DNA from: Jonesiaceae bacterium BS-20
Lineage (GTDB): Bacteria > Actinomycetota > Actinomycetes > Actinomycetales > Cellulomonadaceae
Reading direction: 5' to 3'
Length of the DNA stretch: 64,000 nt
Assembly (NCBI GenBank): GCA_039995105.1
Contig: CP146203.1
Span: 2,914,001 to 2,978,000, forward strand
A program made the position numbers and the translations under genes. Of this stretch, positions 33,256 through 40,982 are shown piece by piece; positions within the stretch are counted from its first letter, which is position 1, and every line of letters starts with the position of its first letter. Below the pieces are notes generated by a model. It was not told the origin of the DNA. It was given only the letters and a program-made list of their open reading frames with translations, and did no database searches.

Positions 33256-34305
33256 TTACGGTTTGAGCTCTCCCGACGGCAATTTCAGTGTTATATCCGG
33301 GCCTACCGGTTCACCAAAGACCGGCTTGGTCCCTTCCCACTCAAATGGCTGCATTCGGAGCACTCGGTCCCATCCGGAACCAGGCGCCCTCGACGCGTGG
33401 TAGATCATCCAGTCTTCGGTGCCGTCTGGGGACACCACGAACGATCCATGGCCAACCCCAGTGACTTTGTCTGTTTTCCCAAACAACGCGTGCGGTGTCT
33501 TGACCCAGTTAAGCGGGTCGAGGACATCGCCGCCTTGGAAGGTGAGAGCACCGTAGGCATAATCGTCAGTCCAACTGCCCGAGGCAGAATAGATAACGTG
33601 CGTTGTGTCTTCCTTGACTAGGACCTGCGGGCCTTCCTGGATTGGCATGGCCATCTTCTCCCAAGTCTCGGTTGGCTCCGAAAGCTTTACTCGCTCTGCT
33701 GCCAACGTTGTTGGCGAGTCCATAGGTGCGATGTAGAGGTTTTGTTGTCCATCTTCCTCCGCCTCCCACCCAGACCACAAGAAGTAACGCTGGCCTTCTA
33801 GGTCTACGACCGTGCCATCAATCGCCCAGAAGTCCTCCCGCATTGCTACCGGCCCCAGATCCGTGTAACTACCCAAGGGATCCATGGAGTCAGACTTCAG
33901 CACAAACATGCGGTGGTTTGCGTTATCGCCATCACAAGTTGTGGCCGCGTAATAGACGTACCATGCGTCGTCAAGGAGGTGCAGTTCGGGTGCCCATACA
34001 TCTTTGCAGTTAGCACCGGCGGTTGGAGTGTCCCAGATCTTCTCAGTGACACTAGATTTGAAAATTCCTGTAAGGTTGCCTGGTTCTGATTGGGTAACCC
34101 AAAGTCCACCATTTTTAGATTCAACCGCAAGATACCCGTCACCATGGTTAATGACGTAAGGATCATTTCCAATCGTCGAAACAGGATTGGTAAAACTGTC
34201 CTCAGGACTACTGGCGACCAATTCACTTTCCTTCGAGGTTGAGCAAGCACTGAGCAGTAGCCCTAATGACAAGACTGAAACGGCTGCTAACACCTTGGTC
34301 AACAA
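33256..34305 (-). CDS. GH43-family lipoprotein glycosidase (arabinofuranosidase-like)
   Basis: 349 residues. A lipoprotein signal peptide (LAAVSVLSLGLLLSAC, Cys near residue 21) anchors the enzyme at the outer membrane face. The single GH43 propeller shows VSTIGNDPYVINHGDGY (base Asp), EDFWAIDGTVVDLEG (pKa modulator) and PIQEGPQVLVKED (acid Glu), plus the late VGHGSFVVSPDGTEDWMIYH. The start is TTG, 6 nt after an AAGGGG that spans the permease stop, so translation is coupled to the ABC permeases. Expression with the importer suggests that it trims oligosaccharides at the cell surface for uptake. The exact linkage is not readable. Confidence 0.88.
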   Translation of the reverse strand: MLTKVLAAVSVLSLGLLLSACSTSKESELVASSPEDSFTNPVSTIGNDPYVINHGDGYLAVESKNGGLWVTQSEPGNLTGIFKSSVTEKIWDTPTAGANCKDVWAPELHLLDDAWYVYYAATTCDGDNANHRMFVLKSDSMDPLGSYTDLGPVAMREDFWAIDGTVVDLEGQRYFLWSGWEAEEDGQQNLYIAPMDSPTTLAAERVKLSEPTETWEKMAMPIQEGPQVLVKEDTTHVIYSASGSWTDDYAYGALTFQGGDVLDPLNWVKTPHALFGKTDKVTGVGHGSFVVSPDGTEDWMIYHASRAPGSGWDRVLRMQPFEWEGTKPVFGEPVGPDITLKLPSGELKP

Positions 34306-34308
34306 CGA

Positions 34309-35181
34309 TTACCCCTTAATTCCACTCGCGGCCACGGACTCAATGATCTTGCGCTGCACCAAAATAAATACAATCAGCGCCGGAACACTAGCCAGCACTG
34401 CCCCTGCCATGATCAGCGGTTGGTTAGCAATGTAGGTGCTTTGCAGCAGCGGCAAACCAGCCGGGAGCGTGAGTTTCGAATTTGTGTACAAGACATAGAC
34501 CGGCCATAAGAAGTCATTCCAACTTGCCAAGAAGGTCAAGACTGCAAGCGTGGACAGGCCAGCTTGGGCTAGCGGCAGCATGATTGACGCAAAGATACGG
34601 AAGTCTCCAGCACCATCAAGTTTGGCTGCCTCATCAAGTTCTCTGGGGAGCCCACTGAAGAACTGGCGCATGAAGAACACCCCAAATGCGCCACCAACAC
34701 TAGGCAAAATAAGTGCCAGTAGTGAGTCCAGCAGACCTAACTCATTGATGATGAGGTAGTTGGGCACAAGAAAGATGAACCCGGGCAAGAATAGGGTGCC
34801 GATTACCAAAGAAAATACTAGGGACCGGCCCCGGAACGTAAACCAGGCCAAGGCATAGCCCGCCAATGCAGCTGTAATTACGACCAAAACAGTGGTTAAG
34901 GATGACGTCAGAACACTGTTAAAAAACCAGCGCAGAACAGGCGCCTTTCCTTCCCATTGCAACAGCGGAGCGTAGTTTTCAAAGGTTAACGAGTCCGGAA
35001 TCAAACTCGTACTGGTGACCGCCTCATTTTGAGTTTTGAATGACGTAGAAATCATCCACACCAGTGGGGCCACGAACATCAGTCCCACCGCGGAGAGCAC
35101 CATGTAAAACACGGATTTACGGGCCCGTTTGGCAACCACCGCAACGTTATCTTTTGGCGGGGCGTCAAGTTGGTTACTCAT
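34309..35181 (-). CDS. Carbohydrate ABC transporter permease, MalG type
   Basis: A 290-residue permease with six hydrophobic segments. The EAA loop for contacting the ATPase is visible as ELDEAAKLDGAGDFRIFASIMLPL (about 185-208). A polar N-terminus is followed by TM1 (VFYMVLSAVGLMFVAPLVW). It is encoded after and overlaps by 4 nt the MalF-type gene, and is followed after 3 nt by the GH43 lipoprotein gene. As in many actinomycete sugar importers no ATPase is encoded here; a shared MsiK-type ATPase elsewhere is expected. Confidence 0.93.
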   Translation of the reverse strand: MSNQLDAPPKDNVAVVAKRARKSVFYMVLSAVGLMFVAPLVWMISTSFKTQNEAVTSTSLIPDSLTFENYAPLLQWEGKAPVLRWFFNSVLTSSLTTVLVVITAALAGYALAWFTFRGRSLVFSLVIGTLFLPGFIFLVPNYLIINELGLLDSLLALILPSVGGAFGVFFMRQFFSGLPRELDEAAKLDGAGDFRIFASIMLPLAQAGLSTLAVLTFLASWNDFLWPVYVLYTNSKLTLPAGLPLLQSTYIANQPLIMAGAVLASVPALIVFILVQRKIIESVAASGIKG

Positions 35182-36137
35182 TGCTCACCACCTTTGGCGA
35201 TCAGTTTGAAGTTGATGATACTCACCAGCATGAGCGCAAGCGCCAAGATGTAACTCATAGCTGATGCGGCTCCCATACGGAATTGACGCAGCCCGGTCTC
35301 GGACATGTACATGATCGCTGTCCGGGTGGTTCCATTGGGGTCACCCGCAGTCATCACATATGGCTGCCCAAATACGTTCGCAGAGGCGAGGATCGTAATA
35401 ATGACTACAAATATCAGGACCGGTCGGATTCCAGGAATAGTTACATACCGAAACCTCGACCAGGCGCCAGCACCGTCAAGTGATGCGGCCTCATAGAGTT
35501 CTGCTGAAATATTTTGCAACCCTGCTAGGTAAATAATGGCGTTGAAGCCAAGCGTCCACCACAGAGTCACCAAAACCAGTGATACCCAAACCCAAGGCAC
35601 CTGCTGTAACCAGGGGATGGCATCGGAAATATTCAGGGCCTGCAAGAGCTTGTTCACAATGCCGTGCTGGGTATCCAACATGAATTTCCACAGCACACCA
35701 ACAACCGCAACCCCCAGAACATACGGCGCAAAGTACAACGCCCGAAAGAATGTGCGTCCTTTAAACTTCTTGTTCAGCAGGAGAGCTACACCAAGTGGTA
35801 TTGAGACAAGAAGCGGGACACTGAGAACCACAAACAGGCCAGTAGCTCCCATAGCTCTCCAGAAGTCCGCATAGTCACGGGTCCCCGGAGTGAAGAGGTT
35901 GATGTAGTTCTTGAGTCCCACAAATGGCTTGTTTGGCAGCGTGAAATGCCAGTCAAACATACTTACGTAGAGACCAAAAATTGCTGGTGCAAGCACAAAA
36001 CCAACAAAGAAGACCAAGAACGGGGCAAGGAACACCCACGGTAGCCATGGTTTGCTCGGCACCCTGCCCGCTTGGTTTGCAGCCGCGCCGGACCGCCGTT
36101 TAGCGGCGGTCCGGCGTGAAACTTTTGCAACCGACAT
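35178..36137 (-). CDS. Carbohydrate ABC transporter permease, MalF type
   Basis: About 319 residues if started at the ATG at 36137, 7 nt after the binding-protein stop. Longer in-frame starts at 36173 and 36230 would overlap the upstream gene and have no better ribosome binding site. Six hydrophobic segments begin with PWLPWVFLAPFLVFFVGFVLAPAIFG. The EAA loop is ELYEAASLDGAGAWSRFRYVTIPGI. It pairs with the MalG-type permease to form the import channel of the LacI-regulated operon. Confidence 0.9.
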   Translation of the reverse strand: MSVAKVSRRTAAKRRSGAAANQAGRVPSKPWLPWVFLAPFLVFFVGFVLAPAIFGLYVSMFDWHFTLPNKPFVGLKNYINLFTPGTRDYADFWRAMGATGLFVVLSVPLLVSIPLGVALLLNKKFKGRTFFRALYFAPYVLGVAVVGVLWKFMLDTQHGIVNKLLQALNISDAIPWLQQVPWVWVSLVLVTLWWTLGFNAIIYLAGLQNISAELYEAASLDGAGAWSRFRYVTIPGIRPVLIFVVIITILASANVFGQPYVMTAGDPNGTTRTAIMYMSETGLRQFRMGAASAMSYILALALMLVSIINFKLIAKGGEQ

Positions 36138-36144
36138 ATTGGAG

Positions 36145-37452
36145 TTAGTATCCGTACTTAGCTCTGTTGTCATCGACGATGAGCTGGCCTGCCTCTGCAG
36201 ACTTGTCGAGTGCCTCTTGTGGCGTTGCATTTCCTAGGAGAACCGCGTTAATTGCTTCTTCAAGGGCTCCAAAGGAATCTGCGAGCCCTGGGAAGGTTTG
36301 CGGCAAGGAGGTTTGGGCTACCGTACCGGCAAACATTTCCATGTGTGGGATCGCTAGGAACTCTTCGCTCTCCTGCACGCTAAGGCGGGCTGGGACTTGG
36401 TTCGCCTTGGCCCACTTGATCGAGTCCTTACTCAACTCGTTTACAAAGTAAGCTGCCGCCGCGAGTTTGTCTTCATCCTTTTCCACCTGCGTGGTCATAA
36501 CAAATTGGTGCGAGCTACCCCAGGTGGCCGCCTGGTCGCCGATCACTGGAAGAGGAGCGACTCCCCATTCGATGTCTTCGAAAGTCGGGTTGCCCAATTC
36601 CCAAATACCACCGATTACGTAAGCGTTCTCGTTGGTTGCGAATGCCTTCCAGTAGCCATCCTGGCCCACGTTGGCTGGGCTGTAACCGTTATTGATCAGG
36701 TCAGCCATCCACGTCATAGCCTTCACTCCGGCTTCGGAGTTCCACGTGACTTTGGTGCCATCCTCAGAGAAGAGCTCGCCGCCATTTTGTGCAAGAAGTG
36801 CCGTAAACCAAGTCCGCATCCAGCCGGATGAGTCAATCCACATTCCCTGGACGCCCTTAGACTTGAGTACATCCAGGTTGGCAATCAGTTCGTCACCAGT
36901 TGTCGGTGGCTTTTCTGGGTCTAGACCCGCAGCCTCGAGTACACCCTTGTTGTAGTAGAGCGCGTGCATGTGAATGTCTAGTGGAATGGAGTACCGAGCG
37001 TCTTGGTACATGCCGCCATCCCAAACAACTTGAGCAAAGTCGGCTTCCGTGAGGTTCAGGCTCTCTGCTACGCCATCGAGGGGTGTGAGAGCTCCCTGGG
37101 CGGCCTGGTTAGCCACCTGGTCAAGGTGCACAACCGCTACGTCAGGGCCGCTGTTTGATTGCACCGCGATTGGCAACTTGGGGTATAAGTCTCCCCACTC
37201 CATCGTGGTCGAGGTTACCTTGATGTTTGGATTTGCCGTGTTGAATTCCTCAACCATTTCATCAAAGTAGGCGCCATCGGCGCCCGTGAAGCCGTTCCAG
37301 AAGTCGAGTTCTACGGCTGGGCCGTCATACCCTTCCCCTTTTACCTCGGAGTTATCCTTTGGGGCAGCATCACCCCCACCACAGGCCGCAAGTGTCATGA
37401 GTGATACTGCTACAGCACCTGCAAGCACACTGCGAGAAATAGTCTTTCGCAT
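36145..37452 (-). CDS. Extracellular sugar-binding lipoprotein of an ABC importer
   Basis: A 435-residue family 1 solute-binding protein. The lipobox LAAC ends the signal peptide (Cys near residue 24). The mature N-terminus VELDFWNGFTGADGAYFDEMVEEFNTANPNI is the classic sugar-binding protein opening. Later segments include YNKGVLEAAGLDPEKPPTTGDEL and AYVIGGIWELGNP. It is the first gene of the binding protein-MalF-MalG-GH43 operon. The start has GGGAG upstream. An 18-bp perfect palindrome lies 36 bp upstream, so the operon is probably under the divergent LacI-family repressor. Confidence 0.93.
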   Translation of the reverse strand: MRKTISRSVLAGAVAVSLMTLAACGGGDAAPKDNSEVKGEGYDGPAVELDFWNGFTGADGAYFDEMVEEFNTANPNIKVTSTTMEWGDLYPKLPIAVQSNSGPDVAVVHLDQVANQAAQGALTPLDGVAESLNLTEADFAQVVWDGGMYQDARYSIPLDIHMHALYYNKGVLEAAGLDPEKPPTTGDELIANLDVLKSKGVQGMWIDSSGWMRTWFTALLAQNGGELFSEDGTKVTWNSEAGVKAMTWMADLINNGYSPANVGQDGYWKAFATNENAYVIGGIWELGNPTFEDIEWGVAPLPVIGDQAATWGSSHQFVMTTQVEKDEDKLAAAAYFVNELSKDSIKWAKANQVPARLSVQESEEFLAIPHMEMFAGTVAQTSLPQTFPGLADSFGALEEAINAVLLGNATPQEALDKSAEAGQLIVDDNRAKYGY

Positions 37453-37487
37453 TCTTACTCTCCCTTGAGTTCAATTCGTAAGTGCGA

Positions 37488-37505
37488 CTTTACAGCGCTG
37501 TAAAG
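37488..37505. promoter_or_regulatory. LacI-type operator 1, before the sugar ABC operon
   Basis: CTTTACAGCGCTGTAAAG is a perfect 18-bp palindrome with the central CG typical of LacI-family operators. The same 16-bp core TTTACAGCGCTGTAAA precedes the GH2 gene (38654). It lies in the divergent region between the binding-protein gene and the lacI-family gene. Confidence 0.85.
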
Positions 37506-37597
37506 CATCGCGCAACCCCTCCACACAAATAGCCGCAGGTGGCGTAGATTATGAGGACTAGAACTTTAAGTCGCTCGTTTTGGATCAAAGGGACCAT

Positions 37598-38608
37598 ATG
37601 ACTCGTGTACGACTCAAGGACGTTGCCGAGCACGCAGGCGTGTCACTTAAGACAGTTTCCAACGTGGTTAACAGCCACCCGCACGTCAAACCGGAGATGC
37701 GACAAAAGGTTCTTACATCGATCGACCTCCTAGGATACCGACCAAACATTACAGCGAGGCGCTTAGCCACCGGACGCACCAAAACACTCGCCCTTGCGGT
37801 ATCCGGGATCTCAATTCCCTACTTTGCTGAGCTTTCCGAGCGCATCTACAAGCAGGCTGCCGCCCGTGGCTATAACGTTTTGCTTGCACAAACTGGAGAC
37901 ACTCTCGAAGGCGAACTTGCCGTTCTGAATAACCAGGAAACCGGTCTCTACGATGGACTGATCTTCCATCCGGGCCAAGTTACGGCTGATGAAATTGAGA
38001 AAAGGGCCTCAGTCTTCCCCTGCGTGATTATCGGTGAATCCAATGCTCCGCCTACCGTCGACCACGTTTTCATTGATAATTACCAGGCCGCAAAGGATGT
38101 CACCGAGCATTTATTGGCTCAAGGGCGCAAGAATCTCTTGTTCGTGGGTTACGAATCGCAGCACATCACCATGACCTCGATGCAACGGCTGATGGGGTTT
38201 CGGCAGGCATTCTTAGACCGCGGGCTGACTTCTGACCCCAACCGAGAGATTGCAATTGCCCATTCTCGTCCGGATTCTGCTTTTGAAGCGCTGCTTGCCA
38301 CCCTAGAGACCGGGATTCCAGTTGATGGAATCATTTGCCGTGACGATCTACCGGCAATGGGTGTGCTGCGCGCGCTGGCATCGAAGGGACTGAGGGTCCC
38401 CCAAGACGTAGCTGTGACGGGCTGGGACAACCTTTCAACTTCCGCATTTTTAGTCCCGTCGCTGACTTCTGTCGACCCAAATTCCGATGAAATTGCAGCT
38501 CAGGCAGTGGATCAACTCATCGCCCGAATCGAGGGAGACCAATCACCAGGTCGCCCAATCGTAATTCCCCACAAGATCATTAACCGCGAGTCAAGCGCAG
38601 GTGAGTAG
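37598..38608 (+). CDS. LacI-family transcriptional regulator of the glycan locus
   Basis: About 336 residues from the ATG at 37598, 4 nt after AAGGGA; a TTG 18 bp upstream is less likely. The N-terminal DNA-binding domain is VRLKDVAEHAGVSLKTVSNVVNSHPHVKPEMRQKV with hinge GYRPNITARRLATGRT. The periplasmic-binding-like effector domain follows (LALAVSGISIPYFAELSERI ... DGIICRDDLPAMGVLRALASKGLRVPQDVAVTGWDN). It is divergent from the ABC operon and upstream of the GH2 gene, and both carry the same palindrome. It should repress both until an oligosaccharide or monosaccharide inducer binds. Confidence 0.93.
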   Translation: MTRVRLKDVAEHAGVSLKTVSNVVNSHPHVKPEMRQKVLTSIDLLGYRPNITARRLATGRTKTLALAVSGISIPYFAELSERIYKQAAARGYNVLLAQTGDTLEGELAVLNNQETGLYDGLIFHPGQVTADEIEKRASVFPCVIIGESNAPPTVDHVFIDNYQAAKDVTEHLLAQGRKNLLFVGYESQHITMTSMQRLMGFRQAFLDRGLTSDPNREIAIAHSRPDSAFEALLATLETGIPVDGIICRDDLPAMGVLRALASKGLRVPQDVAVTGWDNLSTSAFLVPSLTSVDPNSDEIAAQAVDQLIARIEGDQSPGRPIVIPHKIINRESSAGE

Positions 38609-38653
38609 AGTTCCCTTAATCGAGAGCCCAAAGAAACACATTCACTTCCACTC

Positions 38654-38682
38654 TTTACAGCGCTGTAAATCTTGTCCATACT
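38654..38682 (+). promoter_or_regulatory. GH2 gene promoter with LacI-type operator 2; leaderless mRNA likely
   Basis: The perfect 16-bp palindrome TTTACAGCGCTGTAAA (38654-38669) also supplies a -35 TTTACA (38654-38659). A CATACT -10 follows at 38677-38682 after exactly 17 bp. The ATG at 38689 is 6 nt beyond the -10, so transcription should begin at the start codon. Repressor bound here would block the -35. Confidence 0.75.
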
Positions 38683-38688
38683 GGTGCA

Positions 38689-40494
38689 ATGACAGAATCA
38701 CCGACGACGTTGAATCCTAAAACCTTCGATCCGCACTACCCGCGGCCCCAATTACGCCGTAGTCATTGGCTATCTTTAGACGGCAACTGGCAATTCCGGC
38801 AGGATCCACAGGATCTTGGCCTTACGGAGCGCTGGTTTGATGAGCTCTCGAACACCCAGTCAATTACCGTGCCATTCCCTCCCGAGTCCACCGCATCGGG
38901 GATAGCCGATCCTTCTTTTGATAACCAAATCATTTGGTACCAAAAGACCCTTTCAATGGCGGACCTTCGCGCTCTAAAAGATAACCCAAATGACAGAATT
39001 TTGATGCACTTTGGGGCCATCGACTATGAGTCTCAGGTTTGGGTGAACGGCCAGTCTGCGCATAAACATGAGGGGGGAAACACTCCATTTTCCGTAGATA
39101 TTAGCCGGTTTCTCGGCGACGGGGAGTCTGTTTCCATTACCGTGCGTGCACAGGATGATCCACTCGATGTTGAGAAATCACGCGGGAAGCAAGATTGGTT
39201 GCCACAGCCACACGTTATTTGGTATGAGCGCACGAGTGGGATCTGGCAATCCGTTTGGTGCGAGGCAGTTCCCAATACCTTCGTAGTAAACCTGCACTCA
39301 GTAACAAACGTTCCTGCGGCCACTGTGGAACTCGAGTTCCTCCTCAACCATCGCGTTTCTGACCCCACCGCGTTTAACGCCACCATCTCCTACGGCGAGG
39401 AACTGCTTGCCCAGGGTTGCGTACTTGTTCAGGGAGACCGCGGCAAGCTCACCTTGGAGATTGACCGGCAACGCAACGGGCAACATTACGAGCACCTTTT
39501 ATGGTCCCCCGAGCATCCTCGTCTGCTAACTATCTCAGTTGAGTTTGGTGCGGACCAGATCACTTCATATACCGGCCTCCGCAGTGTGGACTACGCCGAC
39601 GGTAAGTTCCTCTTGAATGACCGCCCGTATTACATGCGATCGGTGCTCAACCAGGGGTACCGGACGGAGTCTCACTTGGCTCACCTCAATGTGGACCGTA
39701 TGCGAGAAGAAATCCAGCTCATCAAGGACTTAGGCTTTAACTCCGCTCGCCTGCATCAAAAGGTGGAGGACCCCCGGTTAGCCTTCTTTGCAGACACGAT
39801 GGGGCTCATGCTTTGGGTGGAGGCACCGAGCGCCTACACCACGAGCACCCGGGCAATAACCCGGATGCTGGCCGAGTGGCCCAAGGTAGTCGACAGGTTC
39901 AAGTCGCACCCGAGCGTCGCAGTTTGGGTGCCAATCAATGAGAGCTGGGGAGTCCAGCACATCGCACACGACTCAAAGGCGCGGCACTACTGTGAAGCGT
40001 TATGGCACCTCACCAAATCCCTCGATAGCACTCGCCTAGTAGTCTCCAACGATGGCTGGGAACTGACCAACACAGATATCTGGTCAATTCATGATTACGA
40101 AGGAAACCCCGAGGTGCTCGCTGCGCGTTACGCAACCGCTGAAAAGGTTGAAGAACTCCTCAGTGGGGTGGGCCCAGCTGGGCGCCGCATGCGACTGTCG
40201 GGCGTATCAAGTGGACCTCAGCCAGCAATGCTGACTGAGTTTGGCGGCATTACCTACGCCCCAAGTTCTTCCCACGACACTTGGGGCTACTCCACGGCAA
40301 GTTCGCCTCAAGAGTACGAGGCCCACCTGCGTTCGGTGGTCTCCGCTGTCACCGCCGGCAAATTAGCAGGCTTCTGCTACACCCAATTGCGTGACACTCT
40401 GCAAGAGGCAAATGGTCTAGTAGACGAAGCCGGCGTGCCAAAACTTCCGCTTGAGACGTTCCGTGAGATATTCGGTGGCGCAGTTTCACGCTAA
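38689..40494 (+). CDS. Glycoside hydrolase family 2 enzyme (beta-galactosidase / beta-glucuronidase-like)
   Basis: A 601-residue intracellular GH2 protein without signal peptide. It has an N-terminal jelly roll (about 20-195, with SLDGNWQFRQDP and VWVNGQSAHKHEGG), an Ig-like domain (about 200-300), and a TIM barrel starting GKFLLNDRPYYMRSVLNQGY. The acid/base Glu is E418 in WVPINESWG and the nucleophile is E517 in MLTEFGG. It lacks the extra C-terminal domains of LacZ and is close in size to GH2 beta-glucuronidases and compact beta-galactosidases or arabinosidases. It probably cleaves the oligosaccharide imported by the adjacent ABC system. The gene has its own LacI-controlled promoter and apparently no 5' leader. 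Confidence 0.9.
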   Translation: MTESPTTLNPKTFDPHYPRPQLRRSHWLSLDGNWQFRQDPQDLGLTERWFDELSNTQSITVPFPPESTASGIADPSFDNQIIWYQKTLSMADLRALKDNPNDRILMHFGAIDYESQVWVNGQSAHKHEGGNTPFSVDISRFLGDGESVSITVRAQDDPLDVEKSRGKQDWLPQPHVIWYERTSGIWQSVWCEAVPNTFVVNLHSVTNVPAATVELEFLLNHRVSDPTAFNATISYGEELLAQGCVLVQGDRGKLTLEIDRQRNGQHYEHLLWSPEHPRLLTISVEFGADQITSYTGLRSVDYADGKFLLNDRPYYMRSVLNQGYRTESHLAHLNVDRMREEIQLIKDLGFNSARLHQKVEDPRLAFFADTMGLMLWVEAPSAYTTSTRAITRMLAEWPKVVDRFKSHPSVAVWVPINESWGVQHIAHDSKARHYCEALWHLTKSLDSTRLVVSNDGWELTNTDIWSIHDYEGNPEVLAARYATAEKVEELLSGVGPAGRRMRLSGVSSGPQPAMLTEFGGITYAPSSSHDTWGYSTASSPQEYEAHLRSVVSAVTAGKLAGFCYTQLRDTLQEANGLVDEAGVPKLPLETFREIFGGAVSR

Positions 40495-40517
40495 TTCAAA
40501 TTCGAGCTTGCACTTGA

Positions 40518-40555
40518 CTGTGGGGCCCTAGCGCACTTGCGCTAGGGCCCCACAG
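40518..40555. terminator. Long hairpin between the convergent GH2 and csbD genes
   Basis: A 17-bp perfect stem (arms beginning CTGTGGGGCCCTAGCGC) with an ACTT loop, 23 bp after the GH2 stop and 35 bp beyond the csbD stop on the other strand. There is no T-run on either side; it probably acts as a GC-rich bidirectional terminator. Confidence 0.75.
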
Positions 40556-40589
40556 CTCCCTGGTGAAAAACGACCTTGGTGGCCGCCTA

Positions 40590-40772
40590 CTACTTATCAT
40601 CACCAGTGAAAACGTCTTTAACTTTCTCGCCGGCTTGCTTCAGGTTTGCTTTGGCTTGATCAAACATGCCCTCGGCCTGCATCTTGTCGTTATCGGTCGC
40701 ATCACCGACAGATTCCTTGGCCTTGCCCTTGAGTTCTTCTGCCTTGTTACTGATCTTGTCGCCCAGTCCCAT
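40590..40772 (-). CDS. CsbD-family stress-associated small protein
   Basis: 60 residues, highly charged and helical: MGLGDKISNKAEELKGKAKE then a SVGDATDNDKMQAEGMFDQAK core and a KQAGEKVKDVFTGDDK tail, the standard CsbD pattern. In Bacillus csbD is part of the SigB general stress regulon; the molecular role is unknown. It is a single-gene unit with TAAGGAGTAA just before the ATG, giving a strong ribosome binding site. Confidence 0.92.
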   Translation of the reverse strand: MGLGDKISNKAEELKGKAKESVGDATDNDKMQAEGMFDQAKANLKQAGEKVKDVFTGDDK

Positions 40773-40861
40773 GGTTACTCCTTAGCTAATTCCTGCGGTG
40801 GAAGGTTTCCACGCTTTCCATCGTTGCGCAGATCTTGCGGGTACGCATGTTGAAATGAAAC

Positions 40862-40969
40862 TTATTTTTTGATCAAACACACCCACGGTGCAGAACACGA
40901 GTAACCACTTTTGAAGCAGACGGTGTTGTCAACCTCAGCCCACTCGTTAGAGCAACTTTGGGAAGTCAT
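40862..40969 (-). CDS. Possible small Cys-rich peptide gene behind the HNH gene
   Basis: A 35-codon reading frame starts with ATG 13 nt after the stop of the DUF222/HNH gene, with AAGGA (overlapping that stop codon) about 10 nt upstream. The product has four cysteines (positions 6, 18, 25 and 31), two Trp and a basic LIKK end; there is no signal peptide and no CxxC pair. I do not recognise it. The ribosome binding site and operon-like position support expression, but 35 codons can be open by chance. Confidence is therefore low. Confidence 0.35.
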   Translation of the reverse strand: MTSQSCSNEWAEVDNTVCFKSGYSCSAPWVCLIKK

Positions 40970-40982
40970 GTTGGACGCGTCC

